Assembly (NCBI GenBank): GCA_030141605.1
Contig: JAQGDQ010000832.1
Span: 26,601 to 90,600 of the forward strand
Source of the DNA: Tubiluchus corallicola
Taxonomy: Eukaryota; Priapulida; Priapulimorpha; Priapulimorphida; Tubiluchidae
DNA: 64,000 bases
Direction of reading: 5' to 3'
Position numbers and translations under genes: made by a program
Part shown: piece by piece, positions 11,414 to 41,400 of the stretch
How the letters are laid out: each line of letters begins with the position of its first letter
Numbering within the stretch: position 1 is the stretch's first letter
The notes under the pieces: generated by a model
Seen by the model: the letters and a program-made list of their open reading frames with translations, nothing else
Told to the model about the DNA's origin: nothing
The model's database searches: none

Positions 11414-14400
11414 AGAGCTGAGAGTGAAAAAAAATTCCTATTTATGCTGTACCTTAACTCCAAATGCACACTTTTGCTTACAATGAAAATGGAATGCAAG
11501 CGATAAAAAATATGTGCTTTGAGCATTCTACTCGTAAATCATTTTACTTAATTTAACATTACTACGCATACTGTACATGTTTCATGATATTTAACTTTTA
11601 CAAAATCATGTAGGTTTTCAACTTGTACATATAGTACCATACACTGATTTTAATTATTAGTGGTCGAAATTATTATTTTTTAATTTTTTTTTGCAAAATG
11701 AAAAAGCCTATGAATTGTTTTATTTATATAATTTTTGTAACTCACCAAATACAGAGTAACATATTTTGTTTCATGTGTCTATAATAGTCACAATATTTAA
11801 GTCTTTTGCTAGACGTACTGAAATGAAAATTATAGTTTAGTAATAAATCTTTATATACTTTTAAATCCATAAACTTATTAGTTTTGCTTTATATAAACAT
11901 TGGAAAAAAGTAACAAAAAGTACATAGTTTATCTTGGTGTAGATAATTGATTTTATATATTGCGAAGCAAAGTAGTTGCAGATGTTTTTGTTAATTTTCT
12001 TTGGATATCAGTCTGACATTTGTGTGCTAAACTAGATAATATATAAAAAATTTTGCGTTATGCTGGTTTTTGTATGATTCAAAATTTTTGATAATTTTTA
12101 TTGCATTGATTGACTTAAGATGTGTTAAGTGGATACATTCCATATCTTAGAAATGAAACTGTAAAGTATAAGTGCAAAATCGTAAACCTGGTAATGTTGT
12201 AGTAGTCCTTACTCTACATTGTTAGTTTATTCTGTTGTTAAATATATCTGTAAACTTCCTGAGGTGCTCATTGGTAAACAATGTTGGCAAATCATAAAGT
12301 ACTGCTGTTAGCTCAATTCTAGCAGTGGCATGAGATTCAGATGTTGAATTTTGCACAAACAACGGTTGTATAAAAGTTATGGTAAGTAATTCTTGAAATC
12401 TGGACATTCGACTTGAACAGTCTGCGGCTGTAACTGATATTCATGTTTGGGCACTGGTATGCCAGCAAGTTTTTACAATCGGGCTGTTTAATGAAGTGCA
12501 ACATTTAATTACAACTAAATAATTTATTCATCATTTCCAGGCAAGCTCTATGTGACATTGAATATTCAAGTTCACCGTGAATAGAAATAATTGTGCTTAC
12601 ACAGTGTTTTGCGCAGTTTTATTACATTCTCAAAGCTTCATTTCAGATGTTTTCTATATGTAATAAAAAGCAGTTGATCTGTAAAGAGTTTAGAGCATGC
12701 AGATGATTCATTTTTTATCATTGTTTAGTAAACATTGTAAACAATAACTATGATTGTTATTATTAAATTATAATATAAATTTGTACATAATTTTATGTAG
12801 TTGGTTCAGTACTGCTTTTTAAAATGACATGAAGGTTTTCATGTTTGAAAATGGCTAATATGTTAAATTTAAAACTGCCCAGAAAAAATTTGTTTCTATA
12901 AAACAATATCAAAGCTTTTTTCAATATGTACTGTAACAGGCTTCATCACGTACGGAACTAGTTATGAAAATATGAAAATTTGAAACTGCGTCTTTTTCAT
13001 GACACCCTATATTAGTGCTCGGAAACATACTCGACTAAATACTAGGCATTATTTATTTATTTTTACATCGTACATAATAAAGATATAAACTAGATCTTAT
13101 TATCATTTTATAGCATTTTGTGCTTTGAATTTTTGATCAAGTACTCGGGATTTCACAGTTTTTTATGTAAATAAAATTAATCAGCATTTTTAACTACGTA
13201 CCTAACAATTATGTATCTCAAGAATTTGATGTCCCAAAATCAACAAATTAATGCAATCTATTTGTATTTCCCTTCTCAATAAAACTACATGTTAGAAACT
13301 TTTTATTACTTCAGTATTTTTCATATTGCTTTAGTAATGACCAGCAGCACTGTGTAATTCATTTATGTTATCATATGGCATTGTGCAAGTTGCACTTTTT
13401 TGGAGAAATTTGTAAAGGGAAATGTTTTAAATAAGTCTTATGCTATTTGAAAATGCAATGTGAACTATATAATTATTACGATTATGTAGATGACTGCTTA
13501 TCTAACAGCATATTGCAAGCACTTCCTACCTATTTGCCTGGTTTTACACATTCATTATTTTTCAAACAATTCAATCTCGAATAACAAGACCACAGTAAAA
13601 TAAAAATAACTAGAACATATGTAGTAAACAAACATTTAATTTCAGACAATAAAGAGTTGTGCTTAAAAGAAAAAGTGTCATTACTATAGTTAAATATTAT
13701 AAAACACTGAATTACAGTTACACGTGGAACATAGTAGAGATAAATGTAGAAACAAACAAGCTTTCACATATAGATTGCACTTCTTCTAGACTTATTTGCA
13801 TAAATACCGGTATTTTAATCTTTGGGAAACCATTACCAAAAATCCTAAATTGCACTAATACAAAACAAATCACCTTGGAAGAAACAGACATAACATAATT
13901 TATTCAAGATTGCGAGTACTTAAATATGGCAAAAATTGCGTTTTGTGCTTCACCACAAAATGTAAACAATTTAAAAGACAAGATTTCCTTTTACACTGGA
14001 ACATGATAAACAGAATATAAATAATATGACAAACTGAAGGTAATAGGGAAATTATTATTGTTCTGCAGCATATTTTTGGAAAAGTTGGAAAAGGGACAGT
14101 GAAACTGCAGTTTATTACATTTAAATAAAACAAAATTGCTGAAAAGCTCTTGCTAAATGTCAGATATTTATATGCTTTATACTAGTTGTAAATGGTAAAA
14201 AAATCTGCAACAAACTGTCTCGTGCAAACCACCTCAAACAAAATTAGCCTCCACAGAGCAATTTTTGTACATACCAACGCAGGTAACCTCAAGTAAACAA
14301 TAATTATTTTTATTGGTCTGCTACAGACTTTTATGCCAAGTCTCACATGAGAACTGGATGAGTTTGCCTGAGACAGAAAACTGAGTATGTTTAATAAAAT

Positions 14401-16945
14401 CTGTGCAAAAATTTTGGTAAAACAGTATTTACTGAGCCTGCAGACAAGCAAAAATGTCAAACAAGCTGTTGCAGATAGATTTTGCATCCTGTACTAAACA
14501 AAGAAAAAAGGGGGTACCATGCTGCATTTATAGTCTCTTCACAATGAACACATTCATGCAGCTAAACACTCATTCAGCTGATTTGCTTAATCTCAGCATG
14601 ATTACGGGCATAGTTATTAAAGCTGATCAGAATAACTACAAGATTATATTTTAAAAATCAATAGGTTTTTCAATGCTACTTCAGTTCTGCATATCTATAT
14701 TTTATGACACTTGAAAGACACAAAAATATACAAAACTAGTAGCAGCTGTAAAACTGATATCACATTTAACACACATCACACAAACACTGTTATACTGTAT
14801 CACATTTCCCATAACTAAACATTTATTGTTCTAAACATAGGTTAGTATCAATATTTAAGATGATCACCTCTTCCAGAGTTTCTACATTACCATAAAACAA
14901 ACACTTTACGAGACTGAAATGTTTGTCTACCTTTACCACGCTTACAAAAGGCATGAATCAATGTATAAATGAGTGAAAAATAAATGAATAAATACACAAA
15001 TTAATAACTGAATAACTCAATGCACTAATAAAAAAACAGATGAATGAATCATGAAAACAATTAGCAATTCGTACGCTGAATGCGCTTCGCATATCCTAAA
15101 AAATGTTCATTCAATGAATTATATGAAGAAAATTAACTGACATGTGCTCAACGTAACACTGCCACAGGAAATAACAGTACCATATTGGAACAGCATGTAA
15201 TGTGTGTTGTGTGTTTATTGTGATAACCAATTTAACTGTAAGCAGCTATTTCAAACTAATCACAAGAAAAGGTGAAGACTAGAAATAATTATAATCAACA
15301 AGAAAAAATGGGTGGACATGAGAAATATGACAATATTATACTCAAACAGCTGGCAGCCATTAAAATGAAGACTAGATCCAGAGAATAATCACAAGTACAA
15401 CATTCCTGCTTTTAAATTCCAGATGGCAATTTGCTATCAAGAACACAGGCCATTAGAAAGTTACTTATTATATTCATCAAGAAATGGAAATAGATAATAA
15501 CGGAAAAATACAATAATCGACTGTAACTGATTGGTTAATGTTTGGGTAGATAAAAGTAACAAATATACGTTGTATCCAACAACTGGAAGTTTGCAATGGC
15601 TGATTACACAACGAGTGCAAATAGTTTGCAAGTGAACGATAAAAGTTAATTGACAAACATTAAACGTTAAAATGCAATGTGTTTACAACTAATGCTATTC
15701 TACTTCCTGAGTCATGTTAAAAAAATAACATCATGGAAGATTATAATTGTTGAAGACTAATGTTATTATAAGACACTTAAATTAATAAGTACAGTAACAA
15801 TGCGCACAGTGACACTGTCCAACATGCCACTCTGTCTCATGAAGCAATGCCGTGCATATATTGTAACTTAGGAAATACTTTTTCTTCATTAGGATATTCC
15901 AAGACTTCTTAATGCTGACTTTTACAATTAAAGATCTGTACGAAATAATGAAACGTGCCATCACTACTGCAAAGATGACTGATTTCTTATTATTACTATG
16001 ACACAACTAATACATGCATTTCTCCCACTTCCCTGCACAATTCTATACCAACTTATTACATAAACTATATATATTATATCTTGATTATATAGTGAAATGT
16101 CTCTTACATAGGCCGCAACTCATAACTTACTGCAACAGCGCTTTGTCTCTTACGTATGTTGTGCAGTGAAATACAGTAACAAGTCAAACACGACAAATGT
16201 AGAAATGCTAAGCTTCCACAAAGAAGAGTAATAAACCTATGCACCTGCATCCTGTAAATTATCATCATTTATCATAGTACTAATACAAGTGATAATTCAA
16301 AATAGTTAGCACATAAATATTTGGGCAAACTACTAAAAAGTTTACTTTATTCATTTAAAAGTGATAATTCAAATGCAAACTAATTAAAGCTGCAATGTGT
16401 TCCCATCTTCCCAGAAGAGTAGATACAAGTAATTTTGCATGAAATGTGATAAGTTTTTGATATAGCAGGATTAACGAACCAGTAAAATGACCATGCTCTG
16501 ACGAGGATAATGAAAATAGAAAATTACTAAAAATGAGTATTGTTTTATCAAGTACTAATTAACACAGCACTAAACTGGAACCAATACGAATGTAACAGGT
16601 AAGTGAAGAAACAGAGAACAAGAAGAAGCATGGTTACTGTGGTGCAACATTTTTTCTTTTCTTCAAACAGCAGCAATGATTCACATTGAAAACCGGGAGT
16701 AGGCATATTATCCATACATAATAGTAAGAAATAAGTGAGTCTTCCTTCATACAAATACCAAATGAAAACTGCTATCATTCATTCAAAAATTTGCTTACGC
16801 ATTATTTCATAGTTACCAGAGCTATAGCACTTAACTGACTACCTAATAAATTAAAAAAAAATAACTTGTCATATGTCGGATACTTAAAAAAAGTGTCATA
16901 TACTTGTTCGTAACGGCAATTTTAAAATGAGTTCTAGTAAAGGAG
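11414..16945. other. Convergent intergenic interval and 3' UTRs
   Basis: No coding exon is recognised. AATAAA at 11842-11847 is a candidate polyadenylation signal for the WDFY-like gene. A minus-strand AATAAA (plus-strand TTTATT at 16346-16351) is a candidate for the ACSL gene. The open frames in this interval are short and leucine/phenylalanine/cysteine-rich, as expected from AT-rich non-coding DNA. Confidence 0.6.
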
Positions 16946-32633
<15,688 letters not shown>

Positions 32634-34164
32634 TTATATCAGGTAAATTTTATTATTCTGACTGATACTAATAAATTGTTCAGCAGCTCATAAATAATTC
32701 CATTAGTAGAAATCTGAAAGCATTCAAAAGACATACTAAGCACAATTTGTACAAAACACAGCAGCAGTGCACAAATAATTTACGAAAATTTATAATTACC
32801 TTAGAAATGTCACAGTTTAATATCATTCAATCAGTAAATGCCTTATGAAGTAAATAAAAAAAGTTCAGGAAAACTCATTAATAAATATTGCTATTTTTGC
32901 CCTCCAATGATTTTAAGAAATGTAGTAGCCAACTGCCATACATAGTAACCTAATTTACTAGTGATATGGTACAGAACTTTGGATGAGCAAATAAAATCTG
33001 CACAGTCCGATAGAAAAATGTCGACACAAGACAAATACTGCCTGCAACTAGCAATGACTTCAGCACTACTATCCTTTATACGCTTATGAAAACGTAACAG
33101 TAACTAAATCAACAAATGTTAGCTACATGAAAGAAAACAACAAAAACCATAATAATCAGTCTTACTACGATCCTCTAAAACCAATGTATATAGCAACGTG
33201 TATAAATAAAATAGCGACTATCATACAAAGTGAGAAGAAACAGGATAATACAAGCCTTCACTGAAGCCAGTTAGATCCACAAAATTGCCACCAGCTGCAG
33301 CTTATACTGGCACATTTGTTATCTTTAAAGACATAATCATGCATACTAAACACAATAAGCGATAATTTTACTAAGAGCAAGGAAGTCCTAAAAATTTAAA
33401 AAACTACAAACAGAGTAGCCTAATAAGTCAAAGTATGCAACATTCAGGCTGCATAATCCTCTATATACATCTACATATTCTCTGAGATATTGTAAACAGC
33501 TACAACTACTTGGCAAACAATTTTGCCGCTTTAGGAACTCAATTCTTTTTCACATTTGGCTTGAAACAAGTTTCTTAACTCACAGTTTATCTAATTAGAA
33601 ATTTTTACCACCCCTCAAAGCAGGAATTTGGCCTATCTTTAAATCAAGAAATTGAACAAGTACATATTTTTAAAGGTAACAACTTATAACAGCTAATAGA
33701 TCAGTCATGAAAGCTCAAAGTTCTAAAAGAACAGACATTATTATACACGCGAACTCTTAGCTTCACTTCGTATCATCATATACTGTCTTGACAGAGATAA
33801 AAACATCAAGGTTAAGACTAAGACTTGCTACTTAAAGCATACTTGGATCTTCTCCCATTGAATCTTTCCCATCGAAATAATATTTAAATCTCGAAAGATC
33901 AGTCATATCATATATACATTCATACATGCACGCCTTTCACTCCATTAATATATGGTATTGCAAGGAACTTTTTTATTAACGGAAGGATTAACAGCTACTT
34001 AGGTCTGCTACTCTATTCATACAGTACAAACTATGGACAAAAACAGAGTAACACGTCAGAATGTCTTCGTGAATGACGTAACGCGTGAAAACCAGGTAAA
34101 CCGAAACCAGAAAGTGTTTTTGCTGGAAGCCAGCTTTGTGTTAGCATTGTTGAGAAAATTACTT

Positions 34165-34249
34165 ATAGAATTTAGCATCCTCAAAATTTGGTGCCCTAGG
34201 TAACTGCCTAGTTTTTTCATCTAGTTTGCCCAGTGGTAAGCAGACCCTG
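34165..34249 (-). repeat. hAT-like terminal repeat, inverted partner family
   Basis: Its reverse complement begins CAGGGTCTGCTTACCACTGG and continues to CTAGGCAGTTACCTAGGGCACCAAA. It resembles the end at 29833 in inverted orientation. ACSL coding exon 1 lies between the two. Confidence 0.45.
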
Positions 34250-35259
34250 ACTAAATGTGAAGTTATTTTTTTCGGGGTTTAGTGCATGTAAGGTTGCAGT
34301 AAACTAAGAAGCGCATGCTGTATGACATTTTTTATGATAGCTGTGGCAGGACCAGAATCTAGCAGTCAAGAATATTGCTCTAAAGATGAAACAATGACAA
34401 ACAGTGAAGCTTAGCCACAATTAAATACAAGATTAAAAAAGTTCAATTTGTTCTCAGGCAAAGTACTTCTTAGTTTTATTAATTTTTCAGACTACATAGC
34501 TACACATTTTTATAGTTATACTATTAGATCTAATTTAATCTATAGGATGTTACATGAACGCGAAAAACGTTATTACTAATTATAATCCTACTAAGTCAGA
34601 AAATATTCACACAGACAGCCAAAAATTTGAGCAAGTCCCGACTCGTACAATCTCGTCCAACAAGTCAAATGGCAAGCCCGATTTCTAATTTTCCTATTTT
34701 ACACGACATCTAATAAAATTTGTCAGATTTAGCTGAATAACTTTTTGTCTGGTCATGTAAACCGATTCTTGACACTCATTCTTCTGACAGTCCGATTTTA
34801 ATATGTGAATTGGGCGTAATAACTTCATACATCACCTGTTCCGTGGCTTCCCCAATTAGTCTCTAGGCAATAATAATTTAATAATAATAATTAATATATT
34901 TAAAAACCTAAAATTTTCCATTGTGATAAACTTCTCCTTTTCAGGCTTTTGTGTTGATTAAAGCATCTACGTGAACATTTTGTCGATAGACTTTGATGTA
35001 GAGAACTCCACTACTAGACTATCACAACCAAAGCAAAAAGTTTGATTAACGTGAACACAATAGCCTAAGCGGCACACGTCATTTTGACTTTCACCTATCA
35101 GGATAGATAATTAATGTCACTAATGAAATTCTTGGTCAGCAGAAATTCCAAGTAAACAAAATCACTTTAAACGTCATGGAAAATCAGCAACAACAGTTAT
35201 TACTAACTATATGAGCAATCAGTACTATTTATCAAAAAAAATATCAAAAATACCGTACA

Positions 35260-35428
35260 TTTACGCTGCAGCCATCTTTTGGCGTTCATCCAATTTGTGT
35301 AAAACACGGATGAAACCTCCACTGGGCGGAGCCACTTTATTCTAGAGAAAAAACAAGTGAACGGTTACTGACAAAGGTGAGGCAACGAAGAATAAAAGTA
35401 TTCGTGAGAACTGTACTGATTTTAGAAA
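35260..35428. promoter_or_regulatory. Candidate divergent promoter for ACSL (-) and TMEM256 (+)
   Basis: This short interval is richer in G+C than its surroundings. It contains a CCAAT box on the plus strand (in CATCCAATTTG, about 35290), a GC box (GGGCGGAGCC, about 35324) and, on the minus strand, AAGATGGCTGC, similar to a YY1 site. A minus-strand splice donor candidate (CTGCAGC|GTAAAT, about 35265) would fit a first non-coding ACSL exon. TMEM256 begins at 35429. All of this is inferred from motifs and position. Confidence 0.4.
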
Positions 35429-38400
35429 ATGTCTCGAAATATTGGAAGTTCTCGTCCTTGCAAAGGTGAAGTAGGTTTACTTAAAGGATGTAAATGGCTA
35501 GGACCAACTGGTGTTATGACGTTAGGATGCCCTAGCCGCTGTTTCTTTAGGATGGGCGCTGCTTCAGGTGCCGTAGCAATGATAATGGGCGCTTACGGAG
35601 CACATGGTGGTGAGTCTATTATTGTAGAATTGGAAAAACTGAGTATTGTGTTAACTGCACTGGCTTATATGCTCCACAATATTATTTTCGTAACTATGAA
35701 ATACATAGCCTAGTTTATCATTTAAATTTTATTAGCGAATACCGGCGCTATTACACTTTCGCACCTCCTTAGTTTTTTCTAGGTTACTACTCGTTTCTAA
35801 GCTCGTTGGTCATTATTCTATTAATTATTCTCACGTCATCAGTGAATGTTTTCTTACTAGTTTATGCATTATCAGGGCTTAGCTTAAAAGGCACGTGACA
35901 CACTTTTATCTTAACCGCATTTACGAAATAAAGAAAAAACCTTTGCTTTTATAATCTAATAATACTACAGTAATGAATAAAATTAATGATAAATAACTGT
36001 AGTCGTCTAAAATAATTTCCTCACATATGCCAGCTTCGGTCTGACTATACAGTGAAGAAGAAACAAAAAATTCGGGAAGTCTTTTGAAGAAAAGATAATG
36101 ATTGACACAGGACTATAATGGCATTTTAGGTTTATATACTCATTATCACCACCTTTATTGCAATGTTATTTTTATCGTTATCATCATCACTACCACTATT
36201 CTGATGCCATCGAAACAGCGAAGATACCGCGATAAATATTTTACATTAATATTTTTGAAGTAGCAAGGGAACACTGTAATACGATACAAACTCCCGTGGC
36301 TGCAACCATAATAATCATAAATTATGCAAAGAAAGTAAAAATACAGGTTAAGGACCACATACGTCACTGCGCGAGAGCGATTGCACATGAGTGGTGTAAA
36401 CACAGTTATTCACGTGGAGCTTCTTGCGTGTTGGTGACGGTAAGTAATATATGACTTTAATCTGGAATTGTAAGGCCTATAAAGCAATAATATTATGGGA
36501 ATATGGTATATATTACGCCTGTTGGTCTGCTTTCTGGCCTGCAGGCGTGAAAACAAACAATAAGCCAGAAAAAACTAGGAGGTCTGAAAGTGTAATAGCG
36601 CCGCGAATACCTTATCCAAAGGAATAAGCACGTAGATGGTAACTACCTGGAAAGGGTCCTCTCTCGTATGCCTTTTGAAACTGTCAACTGATTAAGCACT
36701 GAAGGTTGATGATGAAAGATGATTCCATGGTTGAACTATGTGATGCCGAAAGGAGTGTGATCTGATGTTGGTTCTAGCTGGTTGCACAAATAACTTAGAC
36801 TCATGACCACGAAGACTCTGTGAGGCCTAGAAAAAATCTGACTTTGTCAGAACAGTGTTTCCACTAATTATTTTGAAGCAGTTCACAAGGTCTAAGTTTC
36901 ACGCATTTGCTCGACACTAAAATCAAAGTGGAATCCAAATCAATAGCAAGATGAGTACATCTGTGGACGTCCTGAGTTCTTTAGAGAACATTCTTGAGAG
37001 TAACATACTGGTGTGACCATACAACCGATACATATTCCAAAATGGGTTGAACAACAGCTTTAGAGAGAGAAATAAGTACTGCTGCATTTCTTGATATCAC
37101 ACGGTTTGCTTTTGCAATGATATGGTTCACATGGGAATTCCATTCGAAGTCATGAGAAATCATTACTCCCTAGTATCTAATACAACTTTTTTCAGCCATT
37201 TCAGTATTATTTAAAAAGTAAGGTGTAATAGATTTAGGGCGTATTCTAAGTAAAACACATTTACTGTGTTTAAGGGTTATCAACCATTTGCTGCACTAGT
37301 CTAAAATTTTATCCAAGTCATGTTGTAAAATATAACAATCAAGATCGACAATATTGCCCATCTTAGCAGTTGGGTCTTAATAACTATTGGGTGGCATAGA
37401 AAAGATGCGCAGAAGTTTAGAATGTCATTTATGTTAAGAAAAAATGGACAGAATCAAGCGGTTCATTAGCAAAAAATTTTGTAGAAAGCGTGATAGTGAT
37501 GTGAATTTCTATCAGGTTGCTGGTGGGTTGTATTATATAGATCACCTAGCTGGTAGTACCATTGAAAATGATGACACATTAGAAAATACATACAAGATCA
37601 GGGAGATTCGCATATATACTTGTTACTTTACTGGTGATTTAATTCATCCAAAAGTCAATTGGGAGATGAAATATCACCAAAAGATGTAATACAGCATCAA
37701 TTTCCCTACAAAACAGTGAGAGGCACCTTTTTAAATGAGCATTTGTGTAGATTTACACATTACGGGGGTGGTCAAACACCAAACATGCATGATTTTATAC
37801 ATATACATATATATATATACATACATATGTGTGTGCATATATATATATATATGAACATCATTATTGTACAATAATATAATATTACTGTACAACAATATGA
37901 TGATTGCATTATTATAATAATACAGTAAAATAGTAATATGATAATAACAGTAAGCGTTTTATAAATATAGTCAGTTATTGATTAGTTAAATATTATTAGT
38001 ATATGAAGAAGTATGTCTCCTAGTTGTTAGTATAATTACAGAGAAGCAATTTGGTAATTTTTTTACTTAAACTGCAAATGGATTTACATTTTTTAATACT
38101 GGGATCTAATGAGTTCCAGATTTTTATGCCTTGAAATTGGATTGTGTTGATTCCATGAGTTGAATCATACCTTGGGGTAAAGTAATAGCCCTTGTTTGCT
38201 GTTCTAGTGGAGTATTGGTGGATTTCAGTTAGTGGGTTAAAGCAATGTTTAAATATTTATGGATAAAGTATTTTTTCATATCGACACATAAATTTAATCA
38301 GTTCCAATTGGTGAATGTTTTGTATTTTTAACAGTTGTGATTTAATAAATAATGCAGTGGCAAACTGCAAATGGATTTACATTTTTTAATACTAGGATCT

Positions 38401-41400
38401 AATGAGCTCCAGATTTTTATGCCTTGAAATTTGATTGTGTTGATTCATGAGTTGAATCATACCTTAGGGTAAAGTAATCGCCCTTGTTTGCTGTTCTAGT
38501 GGAATATTGATGGATTTCAGTTAGTGGGTTAATGTAATGTTTAAATATTTTGGACAAAGTATTTTTTCATATCGACACATAAATTTAATCAATTCCAATT
38601 GGTGAATGTTTTGTATTTTTAACAGTTGTGATTTAGTAAATAATGCCGTGGCATGATCTCAAAAGCCAGCAAAAGTTATAATATTTACTAATTTATTTTG
38701 TACACTTTAAGTCACTTTTTAAAAGTTTGAAGTAGTTGAGTTGGCTAGCATAATATGCAATAATACAAGTAAAGGAAGGTTAGTGAATTATACAATATTC
38801 AAGAACAAACATTATCAAGAAAATACCGTAGTTTGCACAAATACCTATAAGTTTATTTACTTAATAAATTATAGATTTTATATGGATTTTTCATAAATAA
38901 ATACACTTCATAGGTAAGGCTTAAAAAATTGTTTTAGAATTTATATCACCTACTACTGTGTTAGTGCATTCAGAGCTGGTATTAGCAGCAATGCTGTATA
39001 AAACATGAAGATTTAAGCTCACATGATGACTGCTAGGTGCTGCAATTTTGGCGGTAGGTTGTTTGAAACCAGTTTAGGTAAAATTACACGATTATGGTAA
39101 AATTTGAAAAAATAATCAAAGCATTCGTAGCACACAAATTATCTACCTGACTTGTCAGTAAAATTAAAAATTTGTTTTTTGGTAAGTCAACAGTACACGT
39201 TTGGGAAAGTAAGTCAAGGGTGTTAACAGTATCGATAATTATCGATTATCGCATCGACACGAAAAATTTGTTTTTATTGTTCTTGTATTGCACAGTGGTA
39301 TTCTAGGAATATCGGTATCGTATCGAATTTGGCACGTATCGTTGCTTATCGCTTACCTTTATGAAATCGTTTCACTTTTCTACATATTTATATACATTAA
39401 TTACTCAAAGAAATGGATAAAAAGAATTATTTACAATAATAAGCTTGTCAGATGCAGAATCTTTTTTTTTGTACTTTCGCCTGACAATAACAGCTATCAT
39501 CAGTCTGAAACAACTGTTGACCACTTTTATTTATTAAGGGAAGCATTGCATGTGCAACACCTAAAATCGACTTCATGATAGGTTAATTAACTACTTTGTT
39601 TTGTTTTTCGAAAGTTCTAGTTCATAGACTTACAGATATCTTTAGCACTTTTCTTTGTACTTTGTTTTTTCATGTATTTATTTTCTTGCATTCAATTGGA
39701 AGTCTTTTCACAAAGCTTCCACATTCTATCATGTTGAGAAAATTCTGTAAATATAGTATGGCACCAAGCCCTCGTCTATAATCTAGACTAACAAACACGT
39801 ATGTAAATTATGATAGGCGTATGTGGATGACTTCTTGATGGCTTGCTGACAGTTTTCACAATTTAGTTTAGAAGAAAGAAAAAATAGAATGCTTAATGAT
39901 ATGTTTTTCACCTTTTTTTGGTCATTATATTTTTGCTCTAAGGCATTGTTAAATGATTTCTGAGTTTCTTTTTACAATCTTCATAACTTGATGAGTGTGT
40001 TAATAAAGGATGATTGAATTATTGTATAATATTTATGCAAACAAATGTTTTCTAAATTTTTTTGTAGCTTTCAAGAACAAGGAACCAGGAGATGAAACTG
40101 AAAAGCTGAAACTGGTAAATCATTTTATTTAAACATAAAGATTAATTTTGTTAGCAGTTAAACCATAAAATGCATTTTGTGAAAATTCTGCATTACCAGA
40201 CTTCCAATGCAAGACCAAATTTCATGTCGTTCTATTGACAAAAAATAATATGAAGCTGAAGCAGTTTAGCTGTAATTAACAACATATGCATGGGTATAGC
40301 TGCGGTATTAGTTACACTACTGGGGGCAGTTTTAATCTAATTTTAGCATTTACAAAAATGCAGACAGGAAATTCTAATGTGGCTATTATAAAATTTAATA
40401 TGGTATATTTGCATTTTCGTACTTTTAAAAATGTATAAAAGTGCTACACTCCAGCAATTTGGTATGTATTTGGCAAGCTCATCTTACATGTTGAAGAAAA
40501 TTAGTTTTTAGTTTTACCATAGTTTTTTATTTATTATCAATACAGTGGCCGCCGCTTATTATGGACACGGTTATTGTGGACAGCCGGTTATTGTGGACAA
40601 CTCGCGAGGGACGGAATTTTCCCCTAATAAAATCCGCCGGTTAATATGGACAACCGCCGCTTAATATGGACAGCGAACATTCTTGGCACGTGAACCAGCC
40701 CTGCCAACCACGGCCTGCGCGCCCGCTCTGCTGCCTGTGTGAGTCATTGCATCAGTCAGTTCGACGTTTGCAGTGGCCTTGAGAGCTTCGAAACTGTGAT
40801 AACTTCCTTCCGTTCAAGGTTGAGAGAAAAGTTTCCTGCCAAACAAACTCGTCTGACTTCTTTTTTTCAATAAAACAGGAGACGAGTTGATACAGACAGT
40901 TTTTTGCCTTTTTTAATGAAGGGGAAGGGTCTTCATGGGTCACTTCGCTTAATATGGACAGCCGCTTAATATGGACATACACTGCTGGCCCGAGGTGTCC
41001 ACAATAAGCGGCGGCCACTGTACTAGTTATTATTTAAATAAATTAATGTTTGGACAAATTGAATGAAATGTACTACTTGCTGTTGAGTGAAAATTCGTAA
41101 CTTTAATATGGTCATGAAAGTCTATTGACGCATTGAACATTCGATATAAAATAGCTACTAGCGATACAAGTTTTTTTAACAGAGTAAATCATCTGCAAAT
41201 TTGGCATATTGTCTTAATTGTTATTCATAAATCTACACTTACAAAAGAATTATATTTGCAAATTTAACATATTGTAATAAATATTTTTCATAAATCTTTC
41301 ATATTTCATTGTAATAATGTACCAGATGTATTTGCAATGCTAGGTAAAAAAAATACGTTGGATTGTATATTGTAATTGAAACAGCCAGTGTTTTCAACGA

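Larger units (their letters stand above)
32634..35428. other. Interval between ACSL coding exon 1 and TMEM256
   Basis: No coding exon is recognised. It contains a hAT-like terminus (34165-34249), AT-rich filler, and a candidate divergent promoter at its right edge. The 5' UTR intron of ACSL probably occupies most of it. Confidence 0.45.

Noticed and set aside
14182-14487. 101-codon minus-strand open frame
   Set aside because: Its composition is cysteine- and leucine-rich and low in charged residues, as expected from AT-rich non-coding DNA. It lies in the gene-free interval.
37444-37689. 81-codon open frame starting MDRIKRFISKKFCRKRDSDV
   Set aside because: I recognise no family, and it abuts a decayed retroelement. 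An open frame of this length is not enough to call a gene.
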